Positions 35,548 through 45,237 of a DNA stretch of 64,000 bases are shown here, in pieces. Numbering within the stretch: the stretch's first letter is position 1; the number at the start of each line of letters is the position of its first letter. The translations under genes and the position numbers were made by a program. Below the pieces are notes generated by a model, which did not search any database, was not told the origin of the DNA, and saw only the letters and a program-made list of their open reading frames with translations. The stretch spans positions 434,001-498,000 of the forward strand of contig NZ_BMPM01000002.1 of the NCBI RefSeq assembly GCF_014647595.1. Direction: 5' to 3'. The stretch is from Paenarthrobacter histidinolovorans (GTDB lineage Bacteria; Actinomycetota; Actinomycetes; Actinomycetales; Micrococcaceae).

Positions 35548-37104
35548 ATGACAACCCTCGACACGCAAGGCGAGCCCATCCTTTTGGAGATGCGCTCCAT
35601 CACCAAGGAATTCCCTGGAGTGAAAGCCTTGTCGAACGTAAGCCTGCGCGTAATGGCCGGCGAGATCCACGCAATCTGTGGTGAGAACGGTGCAGGCAAA
35701 TCCACGCTGATGAAGGTCCTGTCCGGGGTTTACCCCTACGGCAGCTACACCGGCGACATCGTGTACCAGGCCGAAACGCAGCAGTTCAAGGACATCCGCG
35801 CCAGCGAAGCAGCAGGCATCGTGATCATCCACCAGGAACTGGCGCTGATCCCGGAACTGTCCATCATGGAGAACATCTTCCTGGGCAACGAACCCACAAA
35901 ATGGGGCGTCATTGACTGGGCAGAAGCCCGTAAGCGTTCCCTCGAACTCCTTGCCCGAGTAGGCCTTCGGGAAGACCCGGACACCCCCATCAAGGAAATC
36001 GGCGTCGGCAAGCAGCAGCTCGTGGAAATCGCCAAGGCCCTCAACAAGTCCGTGAAGCTCCTGATCCTGGATGAGCCCACGGCAGCATTGAACGAATCGG
36101 ACTCCCAGCACCTGCTGGACCTGATCCTTGGTCTCAAGGGCCGCGGCATTACCTCGATCATCATTTCCCACAAGCTCAACGAGATCGAACAGATCGCGGA
36201 CGAGATCACCATCATCCGCGACGGCAAGTCGATTGAAACGCTGAACGTGAAGCGCGACGGCGTGGATGAGGACCGCATCATCAAGGGCATGGTCGGCCGG
36301 ACGCTCGAGTCCCGCTTCCCGGACCACGAGCCGAAGATCGGAGAGGTCTTCTTCGAGGTCAAGGACTGGACCGTGGGTCACCCCCAAATCCAGGACCGCC
36401 TGATCTGCAAGGGCTCCAACTTCTTTGTACGTCGCGGCGAAATCGTCGGTTTTGCGGGCCTCATGGGTGCCGGCCGCACGGAACTGGCTCGGTCGGTGTT
36501 CGGCCATTCGTACGGCCGGTTCATCAAAGGCCAGATCTACAAGGACGGCAAGCCGATCCAGCTGCGCAGCGTCAGGGCCGCGATCGACGCCGGACTCGGC
36601 TACGTGACCGAGGACCGGAAATCGCTGGGGCTGAACCTGCTGGACGACATCAAGACGACCACCGTTGCGGCCAACCTTCGAGCCATCAGCAATTACTCAG
36701 TGGTGGACGACCGGAAGGAGTTCAGCGTCGCGGAGGAATACCGGAAGTCGCTTCGGACCAAGACCCCATCGGTTGAGGAAGGCGTAGCCAAGCTCTCCGG
36801 CGGCAACCAGCAAAAGGTGGTGCTGGCCAAGTGGATGTTCACGGATCCGGACCTCCTGATCCTGGATGAACCCACACGTGGCATTGACGTCGGCGCCAAG
36901 TATGAGATTTACGGCATCATCCAAAGGCTGGCGAACCAGGGCAAGGGAGTGATTGTCATTTCCTCGGAGCTACCAGAACTCCTGGGCCTGTCCGACCGCA
37001 TCTACACCATCTTCGAAGGCGCCATCACCGGCGTCCTGGACAAGAACGAAGCAAGCCAGGAAAGCCTCATGAAGCTGATGACTTCCTCCCGCAAAGCAGC
37101 CTGA
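35548..37104 (+). CDS. gguA: Sugar ABC transporter ATPase, two nucleotide-binding domains (GguA/XylG type)
   Basis: 518 residues with duplicated ATPase domains. The first has GENGAGKST (about 48-56), [14 protein letters not shown] and [13 protein letters not shown]. In the second, Walker A is degenerate ([10 protein letters not shown]) while [14 protein letters not shown] and [13 protein letters not shown] are intact. That asymmetry is normal in ribose/xylose-type importers. It drives uptake by the GguB permease and ChvE-like binding protein encoded next. The start ATG follows GGAGGCGTAAGGG. Confidence 0.93.
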   Translation: MTTLDTQGEPILLEMRSITKEFPGVKALSNVSLRVMAGEIHAICGENGAGKSTLMKVLSGVYPYGSYTGDIVYQAETQQFKDIRASEAAGIVIIHQELALIPELSIMENIFLGNEPTKWGVIDWAEARKRSLELLARVGLREDPDTPIKEIGVGKQQLVEIAKALNKSVKLLILDEPTAALNESDSQHLLDLILGLKGRGITSIIISHKLNEIEQIADEITIIRDGKSIETLNVKRDGVDEDRIIKGMVGRTLESRFPDHEPKIGEVFFEVKDWTVGHPQIQDRLICKGSNFFVRRGEIVGFAGLMGAGRTELARSVFGHSYGRFIKGQIYKDGKPIQLRSVRAAIDAGLGYVTEDRKSLGLNLLDDIKTTTVAANLRAISNYSVVDDRKEFSVAEEYRKSLRTKTPSVEEGVAKLSGGNQQKVVLAKWMFTDPDLLILDEPTRGIDVGAKYEIYGIIQRLANQGKGVIVISSELPELLGLSDRIYTIFEGAITGVLDKNEASQESLMKLMTSSRKAA

Positions 37105-37149
37105 CCCTTTGGCCCAGCCCCGCCCCTTCCTGACACAAGGACCAAAACA

Positions 37150-38421
37150 ATGAACGCGCTCAAGAAGCTATTTGGTGGCAATACCCGCCAGTTCGGCATG
37201 ATCTTCGCCCTGGTGGCACTTATCGTCTTCTTCCAGATCTTCACGGACGGCCGCACGTTGACGCCCGGCAACGTGATCAACCTGTTCAACGGCAACTCCT
37301 ACATCCTCATCCTGGCCATCGGCATGGTCCTGGTCATCATCGCCGGCCATATCGACCTCTCCGTGGGATCCGTGGCAGCATTCGTGGGCGTCTTCGTGGC
37401 CCTTGCAATGCGTGACTGGGGGCTCCCCTGGTGGGCCGGCGTCCTGTTCGGCCTGCTCCTTGGTGCCGTGATCGGTGCCTGGCAAGGGTTCTGGGTGGCG
37501 TATGTTGGCATACCCGCGTTCATTGTGACGCTGGCCGGCATGCTCCTGTTCCGCGGCTTCAACCAGTTCGTGGGCAAGTCCAACACCATCCCGGTCTCCA
37601 AGGACTTCCAGTACCTTGGCTCCGGCTACCTTCCGGAGATCGGACCGAACACCGGCTTCAACAACCTCACCTTGCTCCTCGGCATCGTGGCGGCAGCATT
37701 CGTCGTCATCATGTCCCTGCGTGCCCGTGCCACGAACAAGGCACTGGGCGCCGACGTTCCCGAGCTCTGGGTTGAGGTCACCAAGCTGGTCCTGATCTGC
37801 GGTGCCATCCTTTACGCCACGTACCTGTTCGCCACCGGCCGCCCCGGAACGTCCTTCCCGATCCCCGGTTTGATCCTCGCCGTCCTGGTCCTGATCTATG
37901 GCTTCATCGCGGACAAGACGGTCCTTGGCCGCCACGTTTACGCCGTGGGTGGCAACCGCCACGCAGCCGAGCTGTCCGGTGTCCAGTCCAAGAAGGTCAA
38001 CTTCATGGTCATGATGAACATGTCCGTCCTGGCAGGCCTGGCCGGCATGATCTTTGTTGGCCGCTCCACCGCGTCCGGCCCGTTCGACGGTGTCGGCTGG
38101 GAACTGGACGCAATTGCAGCCGTCTTCATCGGTGGCGCTGCCGTTACCGGTGGCGTCGGTACCGTGATCGGCTCGATCGTTGGTGGCCTTGTCATGGCTG
38201 TGCTCAACAACGGCCTGCAGCTCCTGGGCGTCGGCGCCGACCTCACCCAGATCATCAAGGGCCTGGTGCTCCTGGCAGCCGTTGCCTTCGATGTCTACAA
38301 CAAGTCCCAGGGCAAGCGCTCCATCACTGGCCTGCTGCTGAAGAACTTCCAGCGCAACAACAACGAGATCAAGCCCGACGAAACCACCTCCACCAAAGAG
38401 GTCATCTCCAAGGAAGCCTGA
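37150..38421 (+). CDS. gguB: Sugar ABC transporter permease (GguB/XylH type)
   Basis: 423 residues with about 10-12 spans. Typical segments of the BPD_transp_2 family are ILAIGMVLVIIAGHIDLSVGSVAAFVG, FIVTLAGMLLFRG, HVYAVGGNRHAAELSGV and GGAAVTGGVGTVIGSIVGGL, each seen in part. The C-terminal tail is polar and cytosolic (RNNNEIKPDETTSTKE). The gene lies 45 bases after the ATPase gene with an AAGGA site. Confidence 0.94.
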   Translation: MNALKKLFGGNTRQFGMIFALVALIVFFQIFTDGRTLTPGNVINLFNGNSYILILAIGMVLVIIAGHIDLSVGSVAAFVGVFVALAMRDWGLPWWAGVLFGLLLGAVIGAWQGFWVAYVGIPAFIVTLAGMLLFRGFNQFVGKSNTIPVSKDFQYLGSGYLPEIGPNTGFNNLTLLLGIVAAAFVVIMSLRARATNKALGADVPELWVEVTKLVLICGAILYATYLFATGRPGTSFPIPGLILAVLVLIYGFIADKTVLGRHVYAVGGNRHAAELSGVQSKKVNFMVMMNMSVLAGLAGMIFVGRSTASGPFDGVGWELDAIAAVFIGGAAVTGGVGTVIGSIVGGLVMAVLNNGLQLLGVGADLTQIIKGLVLLAAVAFDVYNKSQGKRSITGLLLKNFQRNNNEIKPDETTSTKEVISKEA

Positions 38422-38473
38422 CCGGTTTCCGCAGACTCGCTCCACCCCACCCACACAGAAAGTGAACCAAGAT

Positions 38474-39571
38474 ATGCGAATGTTTGGTAAAGCAGGAAAG
38501 GCAGCAGCAGTCGCTGCCATCGCGGCACTGGCGCTGACAGCCTGCGGCCGCACTGACAGCGGCTCAAGCAGCAGCACAGCAGGCGGGGAAGCGTTCCCCA
38601 AGGACTCTTTGATCGGCGTCGCACTTCCGCAGAAGACCAGTGAAAACTGGGTCCTCGCGGAGAAGCTGTTCAACGATGGCCTCAGCGGCGCCGGCTTCAA
38701 GGCCGACGTCCAGTTCGCCAACGGCGGCGTGTCCGAGCAGCAGAACCAGATCAGCGCCATGGTCACCAAGGGTGCCAAGGTCATCATCGTGGGAGCCATC
38801 GACGGCGCCCAGCTGGGTACGCAGCTCCAGCAGGCCAAGGACTCCGGCGCTACCGTTATCGCCTACGACCGTCTTCTCCTGAACACGGACAACGTGGACT
38901 ACTACGTGGCGTACGACAACTTCAAGGTCGGTGTCCTGCAGGGCCAGGCGCTGCTGGACGGACTGAAGGCCAAGAAGCCTTCCGGCCCGTACAACATCGA
39001 GCTCTTCGCCGGTTCCCCGGATGACGCCAACGCCAAGGTCTTCTTCGACGGCGCCATGAGCGTCCTGAAGCCGAAGATCGACGACGGTACCCTCAAGGTC
39101 CTGTCCGGCCAGACCTCGTTCGAGCAGGCTGTTACCCAGGGTTGGAAGGCAGAAAACGCCCAGCGTCGCGCCGACACGCTGCTCACCGGCAGCTACGGCA
39201 CCGCTTCACTGGACGGCGTTCTCTCCCCGAACGACACCCTGGCCCGTGCAGTTCTGACCTCCGTCAAGGCCGCAGGCAAGCCGCTCCCGGTTGTCACCGG
39301 CCAGGACTCCGAGGTTGAGTCCGTCAAGTCGATCATGGCTGGCGAGCAGTACTCCACCATCAATAAGGACACCCGCAAGCTCGTTGAGCACGCCATCACC
39401 ATGGTGAAGGACCTCCAGGCAGGCAAGCAGCTGGAGATCAACGACAAGGACTCCTACAACAACGGCGTGAAGACGGTTCCGGCCTTCCTCCTGCCGCCTC
39501 AGATCGTGACCAAGGAGAACGTCAAGACGGCTTACGTCGACGATCCGGTATTGGGCCCGATCACCAAGTAG
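38474..39571 (+). CDS. chvE: Multiple-monosaccharide-binding lipoprotein (ChvE type)
   Basis: 365 residues. The signal peptide ends in the lipobox LTACG, so the protein is anchored outside the membrane. The mature part has the periplasmic-binding family 4/2 pattern: IGVALPQKTSENWVLAEKLF, AKVIIVGAIDGAQLG, VIAYDRLLLNTDNVDYYVAYDN (the AYDR sugar-binding loop, as in ChvE and XylF) and VTGQDSEVESVKSI. ATG 38474 is preferred over GTG 38462 for spacing to the ribosome site. Xylose, arabinose or galactose are plausible ligands. A strong terminator follows. Confidence 0.92.
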   Translation: MRMFGKAGKAAAVAAIAALALTACGRTDSGSSSSTAGGEAFPKDSLIGVALPQKTSENWVLAEKLFNDGLSGAGFKADVQFANGGVSEQQNQISAMVTKGAKVIIVGAIDGAQLGTQLQQAKDSGATVIAYDRLLLNTDNVDYYVAYDNFKVGVLQGQALLDGLKAKKPSGPYNIELFAGSPDDANAKVFFDGAMSVLKPKIDDGTLKVLSGQTSFEQAVTQGWKAENAQRRADTLLTGSYGTASLDGVLSPNDTLARAVLTSVKAAGKPLPVVTGQDSEVESVKSIMAGEQYSTINKDTRKLVEHAITMVKDLQAGKQLEINDKDSYNNGVKTVPAFLLPPQIVTKENVKTAYVDDPVLGPITK

Positions 39572-39590
39572 CACCCCTTAGTAGCACTAC

Positions 39591-39630
39591 AGGAAGCCCC
39601 GGTCCGCCAGCAGGCGGGCCGGGGCTTCCT
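39591..39630 (+). terminator. Terminator of the sugar ABC operon
   Basis: AGGAAGCCCCGGTCCGCC pairs with GGCGGGCCGGGGCTTCCT over 18 bases, with one wobble, around a four-base loop. It begins 20 bases after the chvE stop. Confidence 0.85.
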
Positions 39631-39638
39631 GCTGCCAC

Positions 39639-39727
39639 ATTCTGCTGAATCATTCCTGTGGCGCCTGCTTCCTTAGCTCGGAATCACAGGGGACGCGGAC
39701 GGCTACCACCAAATGATTCAGCAGAAT
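39639..39727. repeat. Palindromic element family D (16-base terminal inverted repeats)
   Basis: ATTCTGCTGAATCATT and AATGATTCAGCAGAAT are perfect reverse complements at the ends of an 89-base element. CCTGTG/CACAGG pair inside. Only one copy is in the window. Length and shape resemble a REP or very short MITE-like element. It sits between the sugar operon terminator and the next gene. Confidence 0.75.
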
Positions 39728-39852
39728 TCATACCACTGGCTTTCACAGCCCACGCATAGCCTCGGCTGGTGTGCCGCACAGCAGCGCTCAGCAATGTTGG
39801 ACCTGCAGCCCGCGTCCCGTGGGCAATGAACCTGCAGGTCCAGAGGAGAAAC

Positions 39853-41316
39853 GTGAGCGTCCTTGCCCGAAGCGTAGGCAATGCCTTCCGCAACAAAATC
39901 AGAACAGCGGCGGTGGTTGCCGTCCTCGCTGTGGCAATCGGGCTGGCTTTGGCCATGCTTGTGGCGAACCAGGCAGTGGGGGCCAAGGTGCAGGAGCTCA
40001 ATGCCTCGGTAGGCACCACCCTGACGGTCAACCCGGCCGGCGGGCAAGGTTTCGAAGGCGGCGGCGAACCCCTTACGACGGCGGAAGCCGGGACCGCGGC
40101 CTCGGTCGCCAATGTCACCTCGGTAGTCGGAACCAAAGCCTTGCGCCTTCAGACTGCTACGACAGGAACCACGGGGACCACGCAGCAGGCTGGCCCTGGC
40201 GGAGGGTTCGGCCCTGGCGGCCAGCAGGCAACAGTCAGCACCAGCCTGGTAGCTGCCATCGACGCCGGCACCTTGGGCAACCGCAACAACGCGAGCGGCA
40301 ATTCCGGAACCACTGGAAACACAGGAACCTCCAATCTGCCCGCCCGTGCCCTTCCCATCACGGCAACCGGCATCGGCGCCGAGGTGGACAGTACCGGCAA
40401 GGCGCTGAACATCACCAGCGGTACCGGCCTGGGCGACTACAACACGGCTACTGGCAAGGCCCTGGTGGGCACGTCCTTGGCTGAGAAGAACAGCCTGAGT
40501 GTCGGGTCCACCTTCACCGTCCAGGACAAGACGTTCACAGTGACCGGCATCTTCGACGCCGGGACCGCATTCGGCAACAACGCCGTCTATATGACGCTCC
40601 CCGAAGCCCAGACCCTGGCGGCTACACCGGACGAGCTTTCCAGCATGATCGTCACGGTCAACAGCATGGAGAACGTGGACAGCACCAAGACGGCTGTCCA
40701 GTCGGCGCTTGGCGCGGACAAAGCCGACGTCACCCAGGGCCAGCGGAACCTCGAGACCGCCGTCAGTTCGCTGGACAGCGTGAAGAACATTTCCCTGGTC
40801 GCCTTCATTGCGGCCCTGGCGACGGCCGGGATCATCATCCTGCTCATCATGGTGATGCTGGTCCGTGAGCGCCGCCGCGAAATCGGCGTGCTGAAAGCGA
40901 TCGGCGCCCCCAACCGCACCATCGGCCTGCAGTTTGTCCTCGAGTCCCTGGTCCTCGTTGCCTTGGGCAGCGTGGTGGGCGCGGTGATTGCTTCGTTTGC
41001 CAGCGGCGGCATCGCTTCCGCGTTGATCAGTTCAAATACCAGCACGACGGCGGCCCCCACCACCCAGCGGGGTGGTGGCCTGGCCGGTGCCGTGCCGAAC
41101 GGCGCTGTTCCCGGAGGCGGCGGCTTCCCTGGCGGCGGTCAAGGCGGTCCGTTTGGTGGGGCATCACAATTGCTGACCTCCGTCACCGCGAGCCTCTCCC
41201 CGGGCGTCCTCGCGGCAGGCATCGCCGCGGTGTTCGCCGTCGCCATCATCGGTGCGCTGGTTCCGGCACTGCTGACGGCCCGTATCCGTCCCATCGAAGT
41301 ACTCCGAGGAGAATAG
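39853..41316 (+). CDS. MacB/FtsX-type ABC permease with Gly-rich extracellular region
   Basis: 487 residues. GTG 39853 follows AGAGGAG; upstream in-frame starts lack such a site. One N-terminal span (IRTAAVVAVLAVAIGLALAMLV) precedes a long extracellular domain (about 45-320). That domain has low-complexity runs such as TTGTTGTTQQAGPGGGFGPG. Three C-terminal spans form the FtsX domain (ERRREIGVLKAIGAPNRTIGLQFVLES in parts, ending LLTARIRPIEVLRGE). A second Gly-rich insert lies between spans 3 and 4 (GAVPGGGGFPGGGQGG). It works with the ATPase encoded two bases downstream, probably as a mechanotransmitter or exporter. Confidence 0.88.
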   Translation: MSVLARSVGNAFRNKIRTAAVVAVLAVAIGLALAMLVANQAVGAKVQELNASVGTTLTVNPAGGQGFEGGGEPLTTAEAGTAASVANVTSVVGTKALRLQTATTGTTGTTQQAGPGGGFGPGGQQATVSTSLVAAIDAGTLGNRNNASGNSGTTGNTGTSNLPARALPITATGIGAEVDSTGKALNITSGTGLGDYNTATGKALVGTSLAEKNSLSVGSTFTVQDKTFTVTGIFDAGTAFGNNAVYMTLPEAQTLAATPDELSSMIVTVNSMENVDSTKTAVQSALGADKADVTQGQRNLETAVSSLDSVKNISLVAFIAALATAGIIILLIMVMLVRERRREIGVLKAIGAPNRTIGLQFVLESLVLVALGSVVGAVIASFASGGIASALISSNTSTTAAPTTQRGGGLAGAVPNGAVPGGGGFPGGGQGGPFGGASQLLTSVTASLSPGVLAAGIAAVFAVAIIGALVPALLTARIRPIEVLRGE

Positions 41317-41318
41317 CC

Positions 41319-42011
41319 GTGATTGAAGTCAAGGACCTGGTCCGTCAGTTCAAGTCCGGTGACCGGACCATCAAGCCAGTCAACGGGGTGAGCTTCGAAC
41401 TCGAAAAGGGTTCGTTGTCCTCCATCGTGGGCAAGAGCGGCAGCGGCAAGAGCACACTGTTGTCCCTGCTGGGTGCGCTGGACAAGCCCACCTCAGGGGA
41501 CGTCGTCGTGGATGGCGTCAGCCTGGCGGGGCTGCCGGACGGCAAGCTGACCGAGTACCGCCGCCGGGATATCGGTTTCGTTTTCCAGCAGTTCAACCTG
41601 ATCCCCAACCTCAGCGCCGTGGACAATGTCATGCTGCCCATGGAGTTCGCCGGGATCCGCAAGGCGGCAAGGCTGAAGCGGGCCAAAGAGTTGCTGGAGC
41701 AGGTTCAGTTGGACCCGGAGAAGCAGTCACGTCGGGTTAACCGGCTGTCCGGTGGAGAGCAGCAGCGTGTGGCGATTGCCCGGGCGCTGGCCAACGAGCC
41801 CAAGCTGATCCTGGCCGATGAGCCCACCGGAAACCTGGATGAGCAGACCGGCGAGCACATCATCGAGCTCCTGAGCTCCCTGAGCCGCGACCACAACACC
41901 ACCATCCTGGTGGTCACGCACGACCGGAGCTTGGCTCAGAAGACCGAACGCTGCTTCCGTCTGCAGCAGGGCAAGCTCACTGAGGAGGTCAGAACCGGAT
42001 CGCGTCGATGA
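41319..42011 (+). CDS. ABC transporter ATP-binding protein (MacB/LolD type)
   Basis: 230 residues, GTG start behind CGAGGAG. Walker A is GKSGSGKST, the Q-loop is [13 protein letters not shown], the signature is [15 protein letters not shown], Walker B is [12 protein letters not shown] and the switch His is in [10 protein letters not shown]. It pairs with the preceding permease. Its last 23 bases overlap the end of the convergent permease gene on the other strand, so the two ABC operons run into each other. Confidence 0.93.
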   Translation: MIEVKDLVRQFKSGDRTIKPVNGVSFELEKGSLSSIVGKSGSGKSTLLSLLGALDKPTSGDVVVDGVSLAGLPDGKLTEYRRRDIGFVFQQFNLIPNLSAVDNVMLPMEFAGIRKAARLKRAKELLEQVQLDPEKQSRRVNRLSGGEQQRVAIARALANEPKLILADEPTGNLDEQTGEHIIELLSSLSRDHNTTILVVTHDRSLAQKTERCFRLQQGKLTEEVRTGSRR

Positions 42012-43170
42012 CCTTGACGCGCACCGCCACGAGCGCTGGAATGGCTCCGGCGAGTGCGCCCACAAGGACGGCCGCACCGAATCCAAGGAGCGCGGCTTCG
42101 ATGGGGAACGCGGGAAACTCCGTCAGCCCCGGTGCCACCTTTGACTCAATCCAAGGGTTCTTGACGACGGCGACGGCGAGCATGACCCCTGCCAGGCCGG
42201 CGACCGCCGTGGCCACCACGGATTCCATCATGACGCCCACAAAAATGCGTCCGGCGGTGGCACCGAAGCTGCGGCGGATACCGATCTCCCGAACGCGGTA
42301 ACGCACCGTGACCATGGAGATGTTGAGCATTCCCACGGCCCCGAGCAGGAGCACCAGCCCCGCTACACCGCCGACAATCCACTGGGCAGGTCCCAGCGGA
42401 TCTCCCCACGCGGCGAAGTCCACGCGTTGGGCTTGGGCGTAGTATCCCGGGAACTGGCTTTGCAGGTCCGCTGTGATGGCGGCCGTCAGGGCGTTGGCCT
42501 GCTCCTCCCCTACCCAGAGTTTGAACTCGGTCATGTCTGGTTTCATACCGGTCATGGCGGCGGCTTTGGTGAGGATGAACGCGGCAGGCGGGGTGTCCGG
42601 GTAAGTGTCAGGCACGACGCCGATGATCAACGCAGTTGCCGGTTGGTCCCCTGGGATGCTGACTCTGGGATTGGTAGCCAGGTTGGGCCTGCCCGCTTGG
42701 TTGTAAAAAGCTTCGGAGACGACGACGGCGGGTGCGAGCCTTTGCTCGTCGTCGGCGGCGAACCAGGTTCCTTGAGTGAGCGGTACGCGGTGGATGATGC
42801 CGTAGCCAATGTCCACGATGGTCATGTTCACGGCTGTTACGCCCCGCGGAAATTGGAAGCCGGCCTGGGTGCGGCCCACATGGGTGGACGTTGTGATGCC
42901 GTACCGCTGCTGGATGCCTTCGTAGGCTTTCTCCAGTTTTTCCGCATCCGGGGTGGAGGGGCCGTTGACGCTCAAGGTCAAAGTGGCCACCCGCCCTCCG
43001 TCCCGTTCGGACTGCGCTTTGATTCCTTCGCGGACGAGGCTGCCGAGGCCCACTACGGATGTCAGCGCAGCTACGGACAGGGCTACTCCAAGGAGGGCAA
43101 GGAGGATACGCACCTTGTTGATGCGGAGTTCCTGCCAGGCCTCCACGAGCGTGGAAATGATGCTGGTCAT
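41989..43170 (-). CDS. MacB/FtsX-type ABC permease
   Basis: 393 residues. An N-terminal span (RILLALLGVALSVAALTSVVG) is followed by an extracellular domain of about 220 residues and three C-terminal spans with VRYRVREIGIRRSFGATAGRIF, the FtsX coupling segment. It lacks the Gly-rich inserts of the facing permease. The start overlaps the ATPase stop by four bases. With that ATPase and the adaptor it forms a tripartite-like efflux or signalling system adapted to a Gram-positive envelope. Confidence 0.9.
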   Translation of the reverse strand: MTSIISTLVEAWQELRINKVRILLALLGVALSVAALTSVVGLGSLVREGIKAQSERDGGRVATLTLSVNGPSTPDAEKLEKAYEGIQQRYGITTSTHVGRTQAGFQFPRGVTAVNMTIVDIGYGIIHRVPLTQGTWFAADDEQRLAPAVVVSEAFYNQAGRPNLATNPRVSIPGDQPATALIIGVVPDTYPDTPPAAFILTKAAAMTGMKPDMTEFKLWVGEEQANALTAAITADLQSQFPGYYAQAQRVDFAAWGDPLGPAQWIVGGVAGLVLLLGAVGMLNISMVTVRYRVREIGIRRSFGATAGRIFVGVMMESVVATAVAGLAGVMLAVAVVKNPWIESKVAPGLTEFPAFPIEAALLGFGAAVLVGALAGAIPALVAVRVKVIDAIRF

Positions 43171-43895
43171 GAGTGGGCTCCCGCTTCCGCGCGGGCCAAC
43201 GGGCTCAATACCCCGGAATCGAGCCGGTAGCAGGCGCGGGCCAGGGCCGCCACGTTGGTGTCGTGCGTGATGGTGACCAAGGCGGCAGCTGTTTCCGTGG
43301 CCACGGTATCGAGCAATGCCATGACTGCCTGGCCGGTCTCCACGTCCAGGGCACCGGTTGGCTCATCGGCGAGGATCAGCCTGGGCCGGCGAACCAGGGC
43401 GCGGGCGATCGCTACCCGTTGCTGCTCACCACCGGAGAGCATGTTGGGCATCGTGTTCGCCCGGGCGGACAGCCCAACGCGGTCCAACATGTCCATGGCG
43501 AGCTCGCGGCGACGCCAGAAGTCCTTGCCTTTGGCGTAGAAGAGCGGAGTAATGACATTGTCCAAGGCGCTCCGGCCCGGCAACAGGTTGAATTGCTGGA
43601 AGACAAAACCCACCGTCGAACCCCGCAGCCGGGCCCGCGCGTTGCTGCTGAGCCGTTGCGCCGGCTGGCCCATGAATTCGAGTTCGCCGGACGTCGGGAC
43701 ATCCAGCAGACCGAGCAGGTTGAGCAGGGTCGACTTACCGCAGCCTGAACGGCCAACGATGGCTATGTGGTCACCGCTCAGCACCTCAAGGTCGATGCCG
43801 CGAAGAATGTGCAGTTGCTTTTCATCCGGCAGCGTCACCGATCGGGTGACCGAGCGGAGGCTGACCAATGTCTCTTGTGAATTGGAGGTGTCCAT
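43167..43895 (-). CDS. ABC transporter ATP-binding protein (MacB/LolD type)
   Basis: 242 residues. Walker A is GRSGCGKST, the Q-loop [13 protein letters not shown], the signature [15 protein letters not shown], Walker [13 protein letters not shown] and the switch region TITHDTNVA. It lies two bases after the adaptor gene and overlaps the permease gene. All motifs are standard, so it should be active. It is clearly related to, but not identical with, the ATPase of the facing operon. Confidence 0.93.
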   Translation of the reverse strand: MDTSNSQETLVSLRSVTRSVTLPDEKQLHILRGIDLEVLSGDHIAIVGRSGCGKSTLLNLLGLLDVPTSGELEFMGQPAQRLSSNARARLRGSTVGFVFQQFNLLPGRSALDNVITPLFYAKGKDFWRRRELAMDMLDRVGLSARANTMPNMLSGGEQQRVAIARALVRRPRLILADEPTGALDVETGQAVMALLDTVATETAAALVTITHDTNVAALARACYRLDSGVLSPLARAEAGAHS

Positions 43896-43897
43896 CC

Positions 43898-44998
43898 CTA
43901 GCCCGCCGGAATGTAGGTTCCCTGCCCGGGACCCATCATCGGGCCTTGGACAGCCGGAGCGCCGGGCACGAACTCGAGGACCTGCTCGCCCTCGGTCAAG
44001 CCGGACATGACTTCCACGACGTTGCCATCGTTCAATCCAAGCTGGACTTTACGCTGCTCGGGAGCGACACCTGATCCTCCAGGGGCCGCAACCCACACAA
44101 TCCCGTCCTTCACGCTGCCCTTCACCGACGTCAGCGGGACCGTCACAACATTGGGCGAGACGCCCGCGCTGACGGTCATCGTGGCACCGAGACCGGCGAA
44201 TACCTGCTGGTCCTTGGGGACCGCGCAACTGATGGTTCCCGTCGGGGTTCCGCCCGCGTCCGATGGTGTCCCTGAACCGCCACCGGGTCCAGCGATCGCA
44301 CCACCCACGCCCATGCCCGCACCGCCGCCCGTGGCGGCCAAACCGCCCGAGGAGGTTCCGGCGTCGTCGAATGCGTTGTTCTTGAGTTTCACTTCGGCGC
44401 ATTGGAACGGCGCAGGTCCGCCCACCAGGGCGATTTCTGCGGGACCGGGCTTGCCCAGGAGGCGGTACTGCTGGTCGGCAGTAACCGGGCCGGAGACGGT
44501 GTACGAGCCGGGATCGACCTTGCCCACGGACTCTCCCACGGTGACCTGCTGGTCCACGAGCGTCGTCAACTGCTGCAGGGTGCCGTCGCGCGGAGCCAGG
44601 ATGTCGAAGTAGTCGTACACCGGCTTGGGTGCGGTTACGGGCCCTTCCTGGGATGTCTGGGCGGCGGCGACTGCGCGCTCAGCCTTCACTTGGAAAAGGG
44701 CGTCACCCTTGGCTACGGGGGCTCCCTGTTGAACAAAAACCTGTACGACTTTCCCGGCGGATGTGCTGCGGACAGGTTCGGCCGCGTCGCTTTGGACAGT
44801 GCCTTTGATCTGCACGGTGTTGGTGACGGTGGCCCGGGTGGCGGGGACGACGGGAATATCCACTTGGGCCAGCGGTGCAGGCTCCGAACCGGTGGGCTTC
44901 AGGCCATCCACGAAAGCCATCTTGACCAAAGCCACCGCGATCACCGCGAAAACCAACAACCAGGCAAAAGGCAAAATGACGCGCCGAAAAATACCCAT
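43898..44998 (-). CDS. HlyD/MacA-like periplasmic adaptor protein
   Basis: 366 residues from ATG 44998 behind GGAGCAGGG. One N-terminal span (ILPFAWLLVFAVIAVALV) anchors it outside the cell. A lipoyl-like half-motif follows (GKVVQVFVQQGAPVAKGDALF), then IKG-beta strands, a Gly-rich low-complexity run (about 225-265) and a C-terminal barrel (VVTVPLTSVKGSVKDGIVWVAA, GLTEGEQVLEFVPGA). It is the first gene of the operon and couples the MacB-type permease to extracellular substrates or peptidoglycan. Between 44999 and 45237 no gene is seen. Confidence 0.88.
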   Translation of the reverse strand: MGIFRRVILPFAWLLVFAVIAVALVKMAFVDGLKPTGSEPAPLAQVDIPVVPATRATVTNTVQIKGTVQSDAAEPVRSTSAGKVVQVFVQQGAPVAKGDALFQVKAERAVAAAQTSQEGPVTAPKPVYDYFDILAPRDGTLQQLTTLVDQQVTVGESVGKVDPGSYTVSGPVTADQQYRLLGKPGPAEIALVGGPAPFQCAEVKLKNNAFDDAGTSSGGLAATGGGAGMGVGGAIAGPGGGSGTPSDAGGTPTGTISCAVPKDQQVFAGLGATMTVSAGVSPNVVTVPLTSVKGSVKDGIVWVAAPGGSGVAPEQRKVQLGLNDGNVVEVMSGLTEGEQVLEFVPGAPAVQGPMMGPGQGTYIPAG

Positions 44999-45237
44999 CC
45001 CTGCTCCATTTCGGTAACTCCCCACAGAACCTCTGCGAGGGATGATTGCCTCAGCCTAGGCCAAGTGTTTGCAGGAGCCGGGCATTTGCCATGACCGACA
45101 GAATGCTTACTGTGTCGGGTCCTCATCGAGATCCGGGGGCGACCAAGGCAAGCCCTGGGCACAGGACAATCACCACCGCAGGTACGACACCCAGGGTGGC
45201 GTGCGCGGACTCAACAGCTTCTGAGAGGATGGCTGGC

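Noticed and set aside
39853..44998. Macrolide resistance (macAB) assignment
   Set aside because: The MacB/FtsX fold is shared by many envelope systems; nothing in the sequence points to macrolides.
45091..45120. Inverted repeat CCGACA...TGTCGG before the Gfo/Idh gene
   Set aside because: Arms are only six bases with a 12-base gap in a GC-rich region, so chance is likely.
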